NCBI GenBank assembly: GCA_016712355.1
Contig: JADJRF010000005.1
Location: 2,294,001 to 2,358,000, forward strand
Direction of reading: 5' to 3'
DNA: 64,000 nt
Source of the DNA: Vampirovibrionales bacterium
Lineage (GTDB): Bacteria; Cyanobacteriota; Vampirovibrionia; Vampirovibrionales; Vampirovibrionaceae
Position 1 is the first letter of the stretch, and each line of letters begins with the position of its first letter. Position numbers and translations under genes: made by a program. Under the pieces are notes generated by a model. The model saw only the letters and a program-made list of their open reading frames with translations. It was not told where the DNA came from and made no database searches. This document shows positions 27,801-37,093 of the stretch, piece after piece.

Positions 27801-30800
27801 CAACGCCGCCACCGCCCTCCATACCCTCGACCTCGCCGCCGCTGGCAATATCACCCTGCAAGGCAACCTCAACGCCGCCGATACCCTCACCCTCAACTCC
27901 GCCACTGGCGATATCCACCTCGATAACGGAGCCGCGCTCACTCACCAGTCCTCCACCATCTCCTTTACCGCACATAACATCGATATCGCTCACGCCGGCA
28001 CTCTCGTACACGCCATCGGCAACTCCGGCGGCGCTTCCTTCGACGACCACGGCGGAACCGCCGTCAACCCCGGCGATACCATTAACGCTCTCGGAGCAGG
28101 CGGCACCATCACCATCGATGGCAACTTCGCCTCCGTCGGAACCCTACAGGCACAAGCCGGCGGCACCGTCTCCATCGACTACCAGAACTCTGACCTCGAC
28201 CTCTCCAACGTCACCATCAACGCTGGCGGCGGCGGCGGCGGTACTATCACCTTCCTCAACGACCTCCCCTCAGGCCCAGCCAATAACGGAACCCTCTCCG
28301 CCCTCGGCGACTCCGTCAACGTCCTCATTTCCACCGCCAATAACCACAGCGTCTCCGGAACCGGACTCCTCATTAACGCCACCGGCGGCGTTCAGTTCCA
28401 TATCGATAACTCCCTCAACCTCTCAGGCAACTTCAACCAGGCCGAACTCTCCGGCTACGCCACCAATGGCAGCTTCTCACTCACCGATACCGCCTCCAAT
28501 CTTAACCTCAACTCCCTCTCCGCCGCTACCAACCTCTCCATCACCGCCGCCCTCGGACATATCGACGCCGCAAATACCCTCTCCGCCAGTAATATCTCAC
28601 TCATCACTCAATCCAATGGCGATATCACTCTGCACGACAACCTCACCGCCACCAACAACCTCACTCTCACACTCGACGGAACCGGCGTCCTCACCCAGTC
28701 CGCAGGCGTCCTCTCCGCGCAAACTCTCTCCCTCGATACCCATACCTCCGTCGGCTCCGCACTCGACAGGCTCGATACCAATATCTCCAACCTCTCCGCC
28801 ACTATCCAGGGGCCCGCTCACCACCTCTTCCTCGCCGAAGCCAATAACCTCTCCATCAACGCTTCTTCCGCCTCCGGAACACTCGATATCACCGCCGCTG
28901 GCGATATTACTACCGCCGGCGACATCTCCGCCGATGCCACAACCCTCGCCTCCTCTGACCCCGATGGCGATATCGCCCTCAATCATAACGTTACGGGCAC
29001 TACTTCCCTCACCATCACCGCCTCAGGCACTGGCGATATTACCCAGTCCGCAGGCGTCCTCAACGCCGGAACCCTTGCGCTGAGCTCGACCTCCGGCGAC
29101 ATCGGAACCGCAGGCAACGCCATCGATTCCAATGCCACCGCAGCCTCTCTCAATACATCCGGCGACGCCTTCCTCTCTGAAGCCAACGGCCTCACCATCA
29201 ATGCCTCTGCCGTCGGCGGCACTCTCCAGATCGCCGCCGCTGGCGATATTACCACCGCTGGCGACATCTCCGCCGATGCCACAACCCTCGCCTCCTCTGA
29301 CCCCGATGGCGATATTACCCTCAATCATAACGTCACAGGGACTACTTCCCTCACCATTACTGCCTCAGGCACTGGCGATATTACCCAGTCCGCAGGCGTA
29401 CTCAACGCCGGAACACTCGCGCTGAGCGCGACCTCCGGCGACATCGGAACCGCAGGCAACGCCATCGATTCCAATGCCACCGCAGCTTCTCTCAATACCA
29501 CAGGCGACGCCTTCCTCTCTGAAGCCAGTAACCTCACCCTCAATGCCTCTGCCGTCGGCGGCACGCTTGAAATTTCCGCCGCTGGCGATATTACCACCGC
29601 TGGCGCCATCTCCGCCGATACCGCCTCCATCGCCTCCTCTGACCCCGATGGCGATATTACCCTCAATCATAACGTCACGGGCACTACTTCCCTCACCATT
29701 TCTGCCTCAGGTACTGGCGATATCACCCAATCCGCAGGCGTCCTCAACGCCGGAACCCTTGCGCTGAGCGCGACTTCTGGCAACATCGGAACCGCAGGCA
29801 ACGCCATCGATTCCAATGCCGCCGCAGCCTCCCTCAATACATCCGGCGACGCCTTCCTCTCTGAGGCCAATAACCTCACCATCAATGCCTCTGCCGTCGG
29901 CGGCACGCTTGAAATTTCCGCCGCTGGCGATATCGCCACCGCTGGCGCCATTTCCGCCGATGCCGCCTCCATCGCCTCCTCTGACCCCGATGGCGATATT
30001 ACACTCAATCATAACGTCACAGGGACTACTTCCCTCACCATTACTGCCTCAGGCACTGGCGATATTACCCAGTCCGCGGGAACCATTACAGGCGGACTCC
30101 TCACCTTTAACTCAAACGGCGGACTCGGAACCGCTCTCGACAGACTCGATATCAATGCCGCCACACTCACACTCAATACCGCCGGCGACCTCTTCCTCAA
30201 CGAAACCGATAACATTACCCTCAACGCCGCCACCGCCCTCCATACCCTCGACCTCGCCGCCGCTGGCAATATCACCCTGCAAGGCAACCTCAACGCCGCC
30301 GATACCCTCACCCTCAACTCCGCCACTGGCGATATCCACCTCGATAACGGAGCCGCGCTCACTCACCAGTCCTCCACCATCTCCTTTACCGCACATAACA
30401 TCGATATCGCTCACGCCGGCACTCTCGTACACGCCATCGGCAACTCCGGCGGCGCTTCCTTCGACGACCACGGCGGAACCGCCGTCAACCCCGGCGATAC
30501 CATTAACGCTCTCGGAGCAGGCGGCACCATCACCATCGATGGCAACTTCGCCTCCGTCGGAACCCTACAGGCACAAGCCGGCGGCACCGTCTCCATCGAC
30601 TACCAGAACTCTGACCTCGACCTCTCCAACGTCACCATCAACGCTGGCGGCGGCGGCGGCGGTACTATCACCTTCCTCAACGACCTCCCCTCAGGCCCAG
30701 CCAATAACGGAACCCTCTCCGCCCTCGGCGACTCCGTCAACGTCCTCATTTCCACCGCCAATAACCACAGCGTCTCCGGAACCGGACTCCTCATTAACGC

Positions 30801-32010
30801 CACCGGCGGCGTTCAGTTCCATATCGATAACTCCCTCAACCTCTCAGGCAACTTCAACCAGGCCGAACTCTCCGGCTACGCCACCAATGGCAGCTTCTCA
30901 CCCACCGATACCGCCTCCAATCTTAACCTCAACTCCCTCTCCGCCGCTACCAACCTCTCCATCACCGCCGCCCTCGGACATATCGACGCCGCAAATACCC
31001 TCTCCGCCAGTAATATCTCACTCATCACTCAATCCAATGGCGATATCACTCTGCACGACAACCTCACCGCCACCAACAACCTCACTCTCACACTCGACGG
31101 AACCGGCGTCCTCACCCAGTCCGCAGGCGTCCTCTCCGCGCAAACTCTCTCCCTCGATACCCATACCTCCGTCGGCTCCGCACTCGACAGGCTCGATACC
31201 AATATCTCCAACCTCTCCGCCACTATCCAGGGGCCCGCTCACCACCTCTTCCTCGCCGAAGCCAATAACCTCTCCATCAACGCTTCTTCCGCCTCCGGAA
31301 CACTCGATATCACCGCCGCTGGCGATATTACTACCGCCGGCGACATCTCCGCCGATGCCACAACCCTCGCCTCCTCTGACCCCGATGGCGATATCGCCCT
31401 CAATCATAACGTTACGGGCACTACTTCCCTCACCATCACCGCCTCAGGCACTGGCGATATTACCCAGTCCGCAGGCGTCCTCAACGCCGGAACCCTTGCG
31501 CTGAGCTCGACCTCCGGCGACATCGGAACCGCAGGCAACGCCATCGATTCCAATGCCACCGCAGCCTCTCTCAATACATCCGGCGACGCCTTCCTCTCTG
31601 AAGCCAACGGCCTCACCATCAATGCCTCTGCCGTCGGCGGCACTCTCCAGATCGCCGCCGCTGGCGATATTACCACCGCTGGCGACATCTCCGCCGATGC
31701 CACAACCCTCGCCTCCTCTGACCCCGATGGCGATATTACCCTCAATCATAACGTCACAGGGACTACTTCCCTCACCATTACTGCCTCAGGCACTGGCGAT
31801 ATTACCCAGTCCGCAGGCGTACTCAACGCCGGAACACTCGCGCTGAGCGCGACCTCCGGCGACATCGGAACCGCAGGCAACGCCATCGATTCCAATGCCA
31901 CCGCAGCTTCTCTCAATACCACAGGCGACGCCTTCCTCTCTGAAGCCAGTAACCTCACCCTCAATGCCTCTGCCGTCGGCGGCACGCTTGAAATTTCCGC
32001 CGGCGACTCT
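24784..32010 (+). pseudogene. Adhesin continuation in a third frame, leading into the C-terminal domain
   Basis: At about 24783 the text jumps from GGAACCG to ACCCTCGCC. Compared with the intact copy (17519 to 17692) exactly 173 bp are missing, with a 2-bp CG shared at the join. The repeat protein resumes in the next frame (TLASSDPDGDI) and stays in it through copies 5, 6 and 7 into the propeller region ending at 34023. I see no ATG, GTG or TTG in this frame before 32011. This stretch therefore cannot start translation and only makes sense as part of the upstream gene. Confidence 0.6.
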
Positions 32011-34023
32011 TTGAGCATTGTGGGCGGGGTAAGCGTCGGCGACGAGTTGACCTTAGCAACCACCGGCGGCGTGGGGAACATTAACATCCTCGGCGGCGTG
32101 ACAGCTCTGGGAGACAATACGGTCTCCTTACAGACGGCCTCGGGCGGGACGTTTTCGTTACTGGGCGGTAGTCAACTGCAAACCAGCAACGGCGCCATGT
32201 CGATTCTTGCCGATCAAATCAATATCAATAATGGAATGTTAGATTCAGGTTCCGGCTCAATCTTGCTGGCCGCGACATCGGCGGCGACCACGATTGGCCT
32301 GGGTGGAGGCGCGGGGGCGTTTAATCTGGATGTGAGCGAATTAAGTAATATTCACGCAGGATCGCTGACGATTGGCGACGCCGCCACAACGGGCGATATC
32401 AGCCTTGGAACAGTGAACCTCTCCGCTCAGGCGATGGATCTGACTCTGAATACTGCTGGCGTGTTCACCGACTTCACGCCGGGCGATGACACGGTCGCCA
32501 ATATCACGCTGGCGAATAATCGCAATTTGAGCTTCAGCGGCGCAGGCGGCCTGGGCAGCGGGCAGATTGCAGCGCCGGGGCTGGCGGATCTCGACGTTCG
32601 TATTGGCGGAAGCGGCTTATTAAGCGTGCTGACCCATAATGCAGACGCCTATATTAATTTGACGGAGGGCGGTAATATCGGCGCCTTTAATGTCGGCAAC
32701 GCAGGATTCTCGCTAACTGCGACGATCGGCAGCCTGCTGGACGGCAACGGGGCCGCAATGAATTTCACTGCCGGGGCCAATTCTTCCCTGTCGGCGCTCC
32801 TCGGGACTATCGGCACGGATATCAACGCATTTGAAGTCAACCTGACGGGCGGCAATCTGAGCGTTATGGCTGGCGGCATTCTGAACGGCGTTTCCGTCAA
32901 TATTAATGGCGTGGTCAACCCCAGCAATACGCTGCAATTATCAGGCTTTTTCCCAGGGCAGGTCTTGTTTAATGGCATCGATTTAAATACAACGGCAGGA
33001 CCGACGCCCTTGGAAGCGCTCCTGAGCGAAGCGTCGTTTAATACCGGCATTTTACTGAATTTCTCCGACTTCCTGGGACAAATTGACGCATTTAGCGGCA
33101 ACACGCCTACGTATGCGATTATCAACAACATTGGCGACGGCAAAATCGTCGCTGACCGGCCCGACGACGTTCTGAACGCGGCGGTGGCCTTTGGCGACGG
33201 ATCGTATAACTACGAAGCAAAAGACGTCGGCGCGCTCGATTACGTTGCCAACTCGCTCAGCGACAGCGTTTATATTATTACGCCAGTCAATGATCAGGTT
33301 CTTAAAATGATTCCGGTCGGGAATTCGCCCCATACGGTTCTGGTGAATCGCCAGATGAAGAAAGCCTATGTATCAAACAGCCTCAGCGACACGGTCTCGG
33401 TCATCGATACGACGTCTCAAAAGGTGATTGGACAAATCCCCGTCGAAAATCGGCCCGAAAGTATGGCAATGAGCGGCGATGGCGAGCGCCTTTACGTCGC
33501 AAACAGACTCGCGGATTCCATCTGTGTGATTGATACCCAGTCGGATCAAGTAATTGCGACGATTCGAGGCGTTAACCGGCCCGCCGCCGTCGACATCCGG
33601 CCCGATGGCAAAACGCTGTACGCGATTAGCAGCGGAGATAACGCCGTCGCCGTGATTGACGCGCAATCGGGCGCTATTCTTCGCAGGATCGCCGTTGGCG
33701 CAGGGCCTGAGGCCATCGCGTTCAACCCGAGCAAAACAGAAGCCTACGTCGTGAATGCGCAAGACGGCACGCTCAGCGTCATTGACGCCAAATCCAACAC
33801 GGTCGCCCGCACGATTAACGTCGGCGTTAATCCGTACAGCGTGTCGGTCAGCCGCGATGGCCAGAAAATCTACGTTGCCGACCTGGGCTCTTCTGACGTA
33901 TGCGTCATCCAGACGCAGGATTTCTCGGTACAACGCGTCGTAAGTAACCCGGAAATGCCGAAGCGCTTTAATATGAACGCGCTCCAGCAACAAGTTTCAC
34001 TCTCGCTGAACGCCGACCCCTAA
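32011..34023 (+). CDS. C-terminal part of the giant adhesin: unique beta region plus YVTN beta-propeller
   Basis: TTG 32011 is only the first possible start codon in this frame, without a ribosome site; the coding sense runs in from the repeats upstream. Residues 1-410 are unique, Gly/Asn/Leu-rich beta sequence (GGVGNINILGG, LGGGAGAFNLDV, AYINLTEGGNIGAFNVG). From about 33238 follow five to six repeats of about 42 residues of YVTN type: YVANSLSDSVYII, YVSNSLSDTVSVID, YVANRLADSICVID, YAISSGDNAVAVID, YVVNAQDGTLSVID, YVADLGSSDVCVI, with IPVG/INVG and DGxxxYV links. That predicts a six-bladed or incomplete seven-bladed propeller. It ends in a short polar tail at TAA 34021-34023. Propellers are unusual at the end of FhaB-type proteins. 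Confidence 0.8.
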   Translation: MSIVGGVSVGDELTLATTGGVGNINILGGVTALGDNTVSLQTASGGTFSLLGGSQLQTSNGAMSILADQININNGMLDSGSGSILLAATSAATTIGLGGGAGAFNLDVSELSNIHAGSLTIGDAATTGDISLGTVNLSAQAMDLTLNTAGVFTDFTPGDDTVANITLANNRNLSFSGAGGLGSGQIAAPGLADLDVRIGGSGLLSVLTHNADAYINLTEGGNIGAFNVGNAGFSLTATIGSLLDGNGAAMNFTAGANSSLSALLGTIGTDINAFEVNLTGGNLSVMAGGILNGVSVNINGVVNPSNTLQLSGFFPGQVLFNGIDLNTTAGPTPLEALLSEASFNTGILLNFSDFLGQIDAFSGNTPTYAIINNIGDGKIVADRPDDVLNAAVAFGDGSYNYEAKDVGALDYVANSLSDSVYIITPVNDQVLKMIPVGNSPHTVLVNRQMKKAYVSNSLSDTVSVIDTTSQKVIGQIPVENRPESMAMSGDGERLYVANRLADSICVIDTQSDQVIATIRGVNRPAAVDIRPDGKTLYAISSGDNAVAVIDAQSGAILRRIAVGAGPEAIAFNPSKTEAYVVNAQDGTLSVIDAKSNTVARTINVGVNPYSVSVSRDGQKIYVADLGSSDVCVIQTQDFSVQRVVSNPEMPKRFNMNALQQQVSLSLNADP

Positions 34024-34208
34024 CGCGACAAACCCTGCCAAATGCAGGAATCCGATTATCATCAGAAGGAGCCGCGTGGCGGGAAAATCGGCGATTCGAC
34101 CGATACCGCGCCTTGCAAATCCTCTTAAGATAAGGGTAAGCGCACGCGCGCGGCATTGCAGGGGTTCTCAGGGCAACCTGAATACAGACGGAAACAGCGC
34201 AAACGCCA

Positions 34209-35927
34209 ATGGCCAATCCGCAACAACTGGTTGAAACGCTCCGCCAGCGACCGCAGCTCCTCATTATTGCGGGCGCGGTTTTACTGCTGGCGATCGGCGG
34301 CATTATCTGGGGCGTGGCCGCCAGCGGCGGCGATAAAGGCGGCAAAGACAATTCCTGCCAGGAACTGAAGACCAATGAAGAGCGGACGCTCGCCAAAACA
34401 GAAGGCGGGGCGGGTAAGGCTATCGAGATTCAGGCGCTGCTGGCGCGAGAAGGCATCCGCACGGAGCGTCGCGACGAAGAGGGCGGCAAGTCGACCATCT
34501 CGCTGCGGGAGAAGGCGACCTATTGCGAGCGCGATCAGGCGCTCGTGACGCTGGTGCAATCGGGTCTGATGGATAAAAATATCGGGCTGGAAGCCTTCGA
34601 CAAGGGCGATTTAACCGCTTCTCGCGAAGAGAAGAACATCAAGCTTATTCGCGCCCAGCAAGGCGAGCTGGCGCGCCTGATTCGTAAAATCAATCCGATT
34701 GAGGACGCCTCGGTAAGTCTGTCGATTCCAGAGCCGTCTATTTTTACCCGCGATCAACAGGCAAAGTCGGCCTCCGTCCAGGTGAGCATTCCCAGCGGTT
34801 CGCGGCTGGAGCGCGACAAGGTGCGCGCCATTATAAACCTGATGGTGGGCAGCGTGCAGGGACTGGACGCCAAACATGTCGCCCTCTCCGACACCAATGG
34901 CAATACCTATAACAGCGTCCTGGACGCCGAAAGCCAGATGAACGATCGGCTGGAGGAACAGGATAACTACATGAAGCAAAAAGTAGCGAATCAGCTGGAT
35001 CGGCTCGTGGGCGCAGGCAACTACGTCGTCACCGTCAGCACGCAACTGCGCGAGGCGCCGCAAGAGGTCATGACCCAGCGCTACGACCCCAATCAATCAG
35101 CCATCGCCACGCGTCAGAAGTTCAGCGAAAATCTGAACGCCAAATCCGGCGGAACCGGCGCGGCGGGAGGCGTCGCCAGCAGCTTTATTCCCAATGAGCT
35201 GCAAAGCGCCGTCAGTTCCCAGTCGTCGAATTCGCGCGGATATCAGCGCAGCGGCGAAGAAGTGAGCTATGCCAATACCAAAACCCAAACCATTGAAACC
35301 TACCTGCCCGGCATGGTGGAAGACATTTCCATCGCCGTTACGCTGGATGAAGATCATTATCCGATGACGCTTAACGCTTACGGGCAACAGGTTCAAATGG
35401 ATGGCAGCGACTTGAAGCGTCTCATCGCCAGTGCGGCCAGCCCCAAAATATCGCTTCAGAACGTGAGTCTGGCCAAGATCAGCTTCCGTGATAAATCGCC
35501 CGCCGTGCGCCCAACCGCCATCAGCGAGCCCGTCGCGGATAATAGCTGGATGCTGTGGGCGGCAGGCGGCGGATTACTTGTGATTTTACTGATTTCCACC
35601 CTGCTGTTTCGCGGAAAGCCGCAAGAACCGCTGGCCGAACAACATCAACAGGAAATCCGCCGTTTGCAGGAGTTCGCCTCGCAACAGCAACAGCAATTAC
35701 AAGCCGCCATCCGTCAAACCCAACTCTTAATGGAAAACCAGCAAGCGCAACCTGCGCTCGGCGCCCCAACAGCCGCCCCTGTACAAATCGCCGCATCCCC
35801 GGACGCTGCAACGCTGGCCGCCTTGCGCCAGACCCTCAACGAATTGCGCGCCGCCGTCGACGACGAGGACGATCTGGACGCCGACGCCCTCAACCGGCAG
35901 GTCAAAAGCTGGATTGAGTCCTCCTGA
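34209..35927 (+). CDS. fliF: Flagellar MS-ring protein FliF
   Basis: Forms the MS-ring in the inner membrane, the base on which the flagellar motor and export apparatus assemble. The product is 572 residues. An N-terminal membrane segment (18-38) is followed by the ring-building motifs: AREGIRTERRDEEG, KNIKLIRAQQGELARLIRKI, VSLSIPEPSIF, SASVQVSIPSG and VRAIINLMVGSVQGLDAKHVALSDTNG. A long periplasmic loop with a Gly/Ser-rich insert follows. A second membrane segment lies near 446-464, followed by a cytosolic Gln-rich coil and an acidic C-terminus (DDEDDLDADAL) that normally binds FliG. ATG 34209 gives the expected short N-terminus, but no strong ribosome site is visible. First gene of a four-gene flagellar run. 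Confidence 0.95.
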   Translation: MANPQQLVETLRQRPQLLIIAGAVLLLAIGGIIWGVAASGGDKGGKDNSCQELKTNEERTLAKTEGGAGKAIEIQALLAREGIRTERRDEEGGKSTISLREKATYCERDQALVTLVQSGLMDKNIGLEAFDKGDLTASREEKNIKLIRAQQGELARLIRKINPIEDASVSLSIPEPSIFTRDQQAKSASVQVSIPSGSRLERDKVRAIINLMVGSVQGLDAKHVALSDTNGNTYNSVLDAESQMNDRLEEQDNYMKQKVANQLDRLVGAGNYVVTVSTQLREAPQEVMTQRYDPNQSAIATRQKFSENLNAKSGGTGAAGGVASSFIPNELQSAVSSQSSNSRGYQRSGEEVSYANTKTQTIETYLPGMVEDISIAVTLDEDHYPMTLNAYGQQVQMDGSDLKRLIASAASPKISLQNVSLAKISFRDKSPAVRPTAISEPVADNSWMLWAAGGGLLVILLISTLLFRGKPQEPLAEQHQQEIRRLQEFASQQQQQLQAAIRQTQLLMENQQAQPALGAPTAAPVQIAASPDAATLAALRQTLNELRAAVDDEDDLDADALNRQVKSWIESS

Positions 35928-35937
35928 ACAGCATTCA

Positions 35938-35965
35938 CCCGATAGGCTATGCCCGATAAGCTATG
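35938..35965 (+). repeat. 14-bp tandem repeat in the fliF-downstream gap
   Basis: CCCGATAGGCTATG is followed directly by CCCGATAAGCTATG (one difference). Each copy carries CCGATA, which resembles the -10 core of flagellar sigma28 promoters, and TATGAT follows at 35962-35967. No convincing -35 is present. The repeat lies 68 bp upstream of the next gene. Confidence 0.5.
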
Positions 35966-36032
35966 ATACAAGAGGAGCCTCTACGCAGGACAATCAAGCC
36001 CACTGCGTCAACGCCGGATAATAGAGTGGTTC

Positions 36033-37091
36033 ATGGGTTTCGAGGACGAATTTAATCCGCAGCAGGTGGCCGCGCAACAACGCGACCAGTATTTGGAGCG
36101 GATGCGCGAACAAATGACGGCGGAAGAAGCCGAGGCGATGGCCGATTATCTGGGCCGCATGGCCGAGGTCGCCGCAAATTTCATTTTTAACGAGCGCGTG
36201 ATCAAGCTCCAGGAAGATCAGCCCGGCGTCCCCATTACCCCGCCGATGGCCAGTCAAATGATGATGCTCTTTTGCGAAGGGCTGTATTTCGGCATTATCC
36301 GATCGCATCCGCTCGACGTGCCGGATGAATTCCGCACGTGGATGCTGCAGAATCTGGCCGGGGTGCTGTTTGAAAACGCCAAACAAATGGCGCTGACCAC
36401 GTATGGCCAGGAAGATACCCCCGGCGTCACGATTTCCGATGCCCAGCAGATTGAAATGATTTGCCAGACCACGGATAACGCCCTGACGTATTATTGCGGC
36501 GAATACGAAAAGCAGCACGGCCCGATTCCTTATAAAGACGCGGACTCACAGGGAGCGGACGCCCCCGCATTACCCGCGCCCATCGAAGACGCGCCTGCCT
36601 CGCACGCCGAAGCGCCTCAACCAGAGGCGGCCCCGCCGGCGCCTGCGCCAGCGATTCCCACCGCACCACCCCCTCATGACGCACTGGCGCATGAGCGTTA
36701 TGCGGCGCTAGCGTTATTTGTCAGCACGCTGCCCCCTGCTCGCGGACGCGCCATTCTACAAAGGCTGTCTCCGCAGGCGCAGCAACTCACCGCGCATTAC
36801 AGCGCGCCGGAGAATCTGGACGCATCGCTGGATCTCAAACGCGTGGTCCGTCACTTAGGTCGGCTCAAGGAGCAATTCACCCAGTCTCAAGGTTTGAATC
36901 AAACGCGCAAGGCGATGCTTGCGCTGGCGGCGCAATGGCAGCCGCAGGCCCTGCGCGCCGTCGTACGCCATGAGCGACCGGCAATTCGCGCCTATATCGA
37001 AGGGGCGCTGAACGCCAGAAGCGACGCCGCTGCGTTGCCGCTCAAGATTGAAGCCGCGCTTTACGCTTATCTCAAAAATCAGAGCGCCTAG
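36033..37091 (+). CDS. Unknown protein in the fliG position (352 aa), weak FliG-like C-terminal segment
   Basis: Two apparent domains flank a Pro/Ala-rich linker (about residues 172-215). The N-terminal domain is acidic and helical (YLERMREQMTAEEAEAMADYLGRMAEVAANFIF). The C-terminal domain contains AALALFVSTLPPARGRAILQ, which resembles the helix pair of the FliG middle domain (where EHPQ-type motifs and LxxLxPexAaevL occur), and ends in helices rich in Arg and Ala. I do not recognise the family as a whole. It sits between fliF and fliH, exactly where fliG normally lies, and ends 2 bp before fliH. I infer a switch or export-related role. The EHPQ motif itself is absent, so FliG identity is unproven. 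Confidence 0.6.
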   Translation: MGFEDEFNPQQVAAQQRDQYLERMREQMTAEEAEAMADYLGRMAEVAANFIFNERVIKLQEDQPGVPITPPMASQMMMLFCEGLYFGIIRSHPLDVPDEFRTWMLQNLAGVLFENAKQMALTTYGQEDTPGVTISDAQQIEMICQTTDNALTYYCGEYEKQHGPIPYKDADSQGADAPALPAPIEDAPASHAEAPQPEAAPPAPAPAIPTAPPPHDALAHERYAALALFVSTLPPARGRAILQRLSPQAQQLTAHYSAPENLDASLDLKRVVRHLGRLKEQFTQSQGLNQTRKAMLALAAQWQPQALRAVVRHERPAIRAYIEGALNARSDAAALPLKIEAALYAYLKNQSA

Positions 37092-37093
37092 GC

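Larger units (their letters stand above)
16535..32001 (+). repeat. Array of about 6.4 near-identical 2,421-bp super-repeats (807 aa each)
   Basis: Using the words aacctcaactccctctccgc as anchor, copies begin at 16571, 18992, 21413, 23835, 26083, 28504 and 30925. Steps are 2421, 2421, 2422 (one extra base), 2248 (173 bp missing), 2421 and 2421. The seventh copy is cut at about 32001, where unique sequence begins. Each copy holds a leading block (ITAALGHIDAANTL ... GPAHHLFLAEANN), three 342-bp units, and a long variant unit (GTITGGLLTFN ... GNFNQAELSGYATNG). Copies differ by few, mostly scattered bases. Copies 1-2 match copies 5-6 especially closely at an offset of 9,512 bp. Confidence 0.93.

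Noticed and set aside
17541..31504. Long plus-strand frames (560-680 codons, Pro/Ser-rich, starting MPPQ or MPPP) in the adhesin repeats
   Set aside because: They are the +1 frame of the repeat protein, repeat at each super-repeat, are low-complexity, and have no ribosome sites. They follow from the C-rich codon use.
16535..32001. CRISPR array
   Set aside because: Repeats are 342 and 2,421 bp, contiguous and protein-coding; there are no short repeats with unique spacers.
8183..34023. CdiA-type contact-dependent toxin
   Set aside because: The C-terminus is a YVTN propeller with no VENN-like motif, and no immunity gene follows (fliF is next).
34080..34140. GAAA...CCGATAC as a sigma28 promoter before fliF
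   Set aside because: Spacing and the -35 element do not match well; too weak to call.
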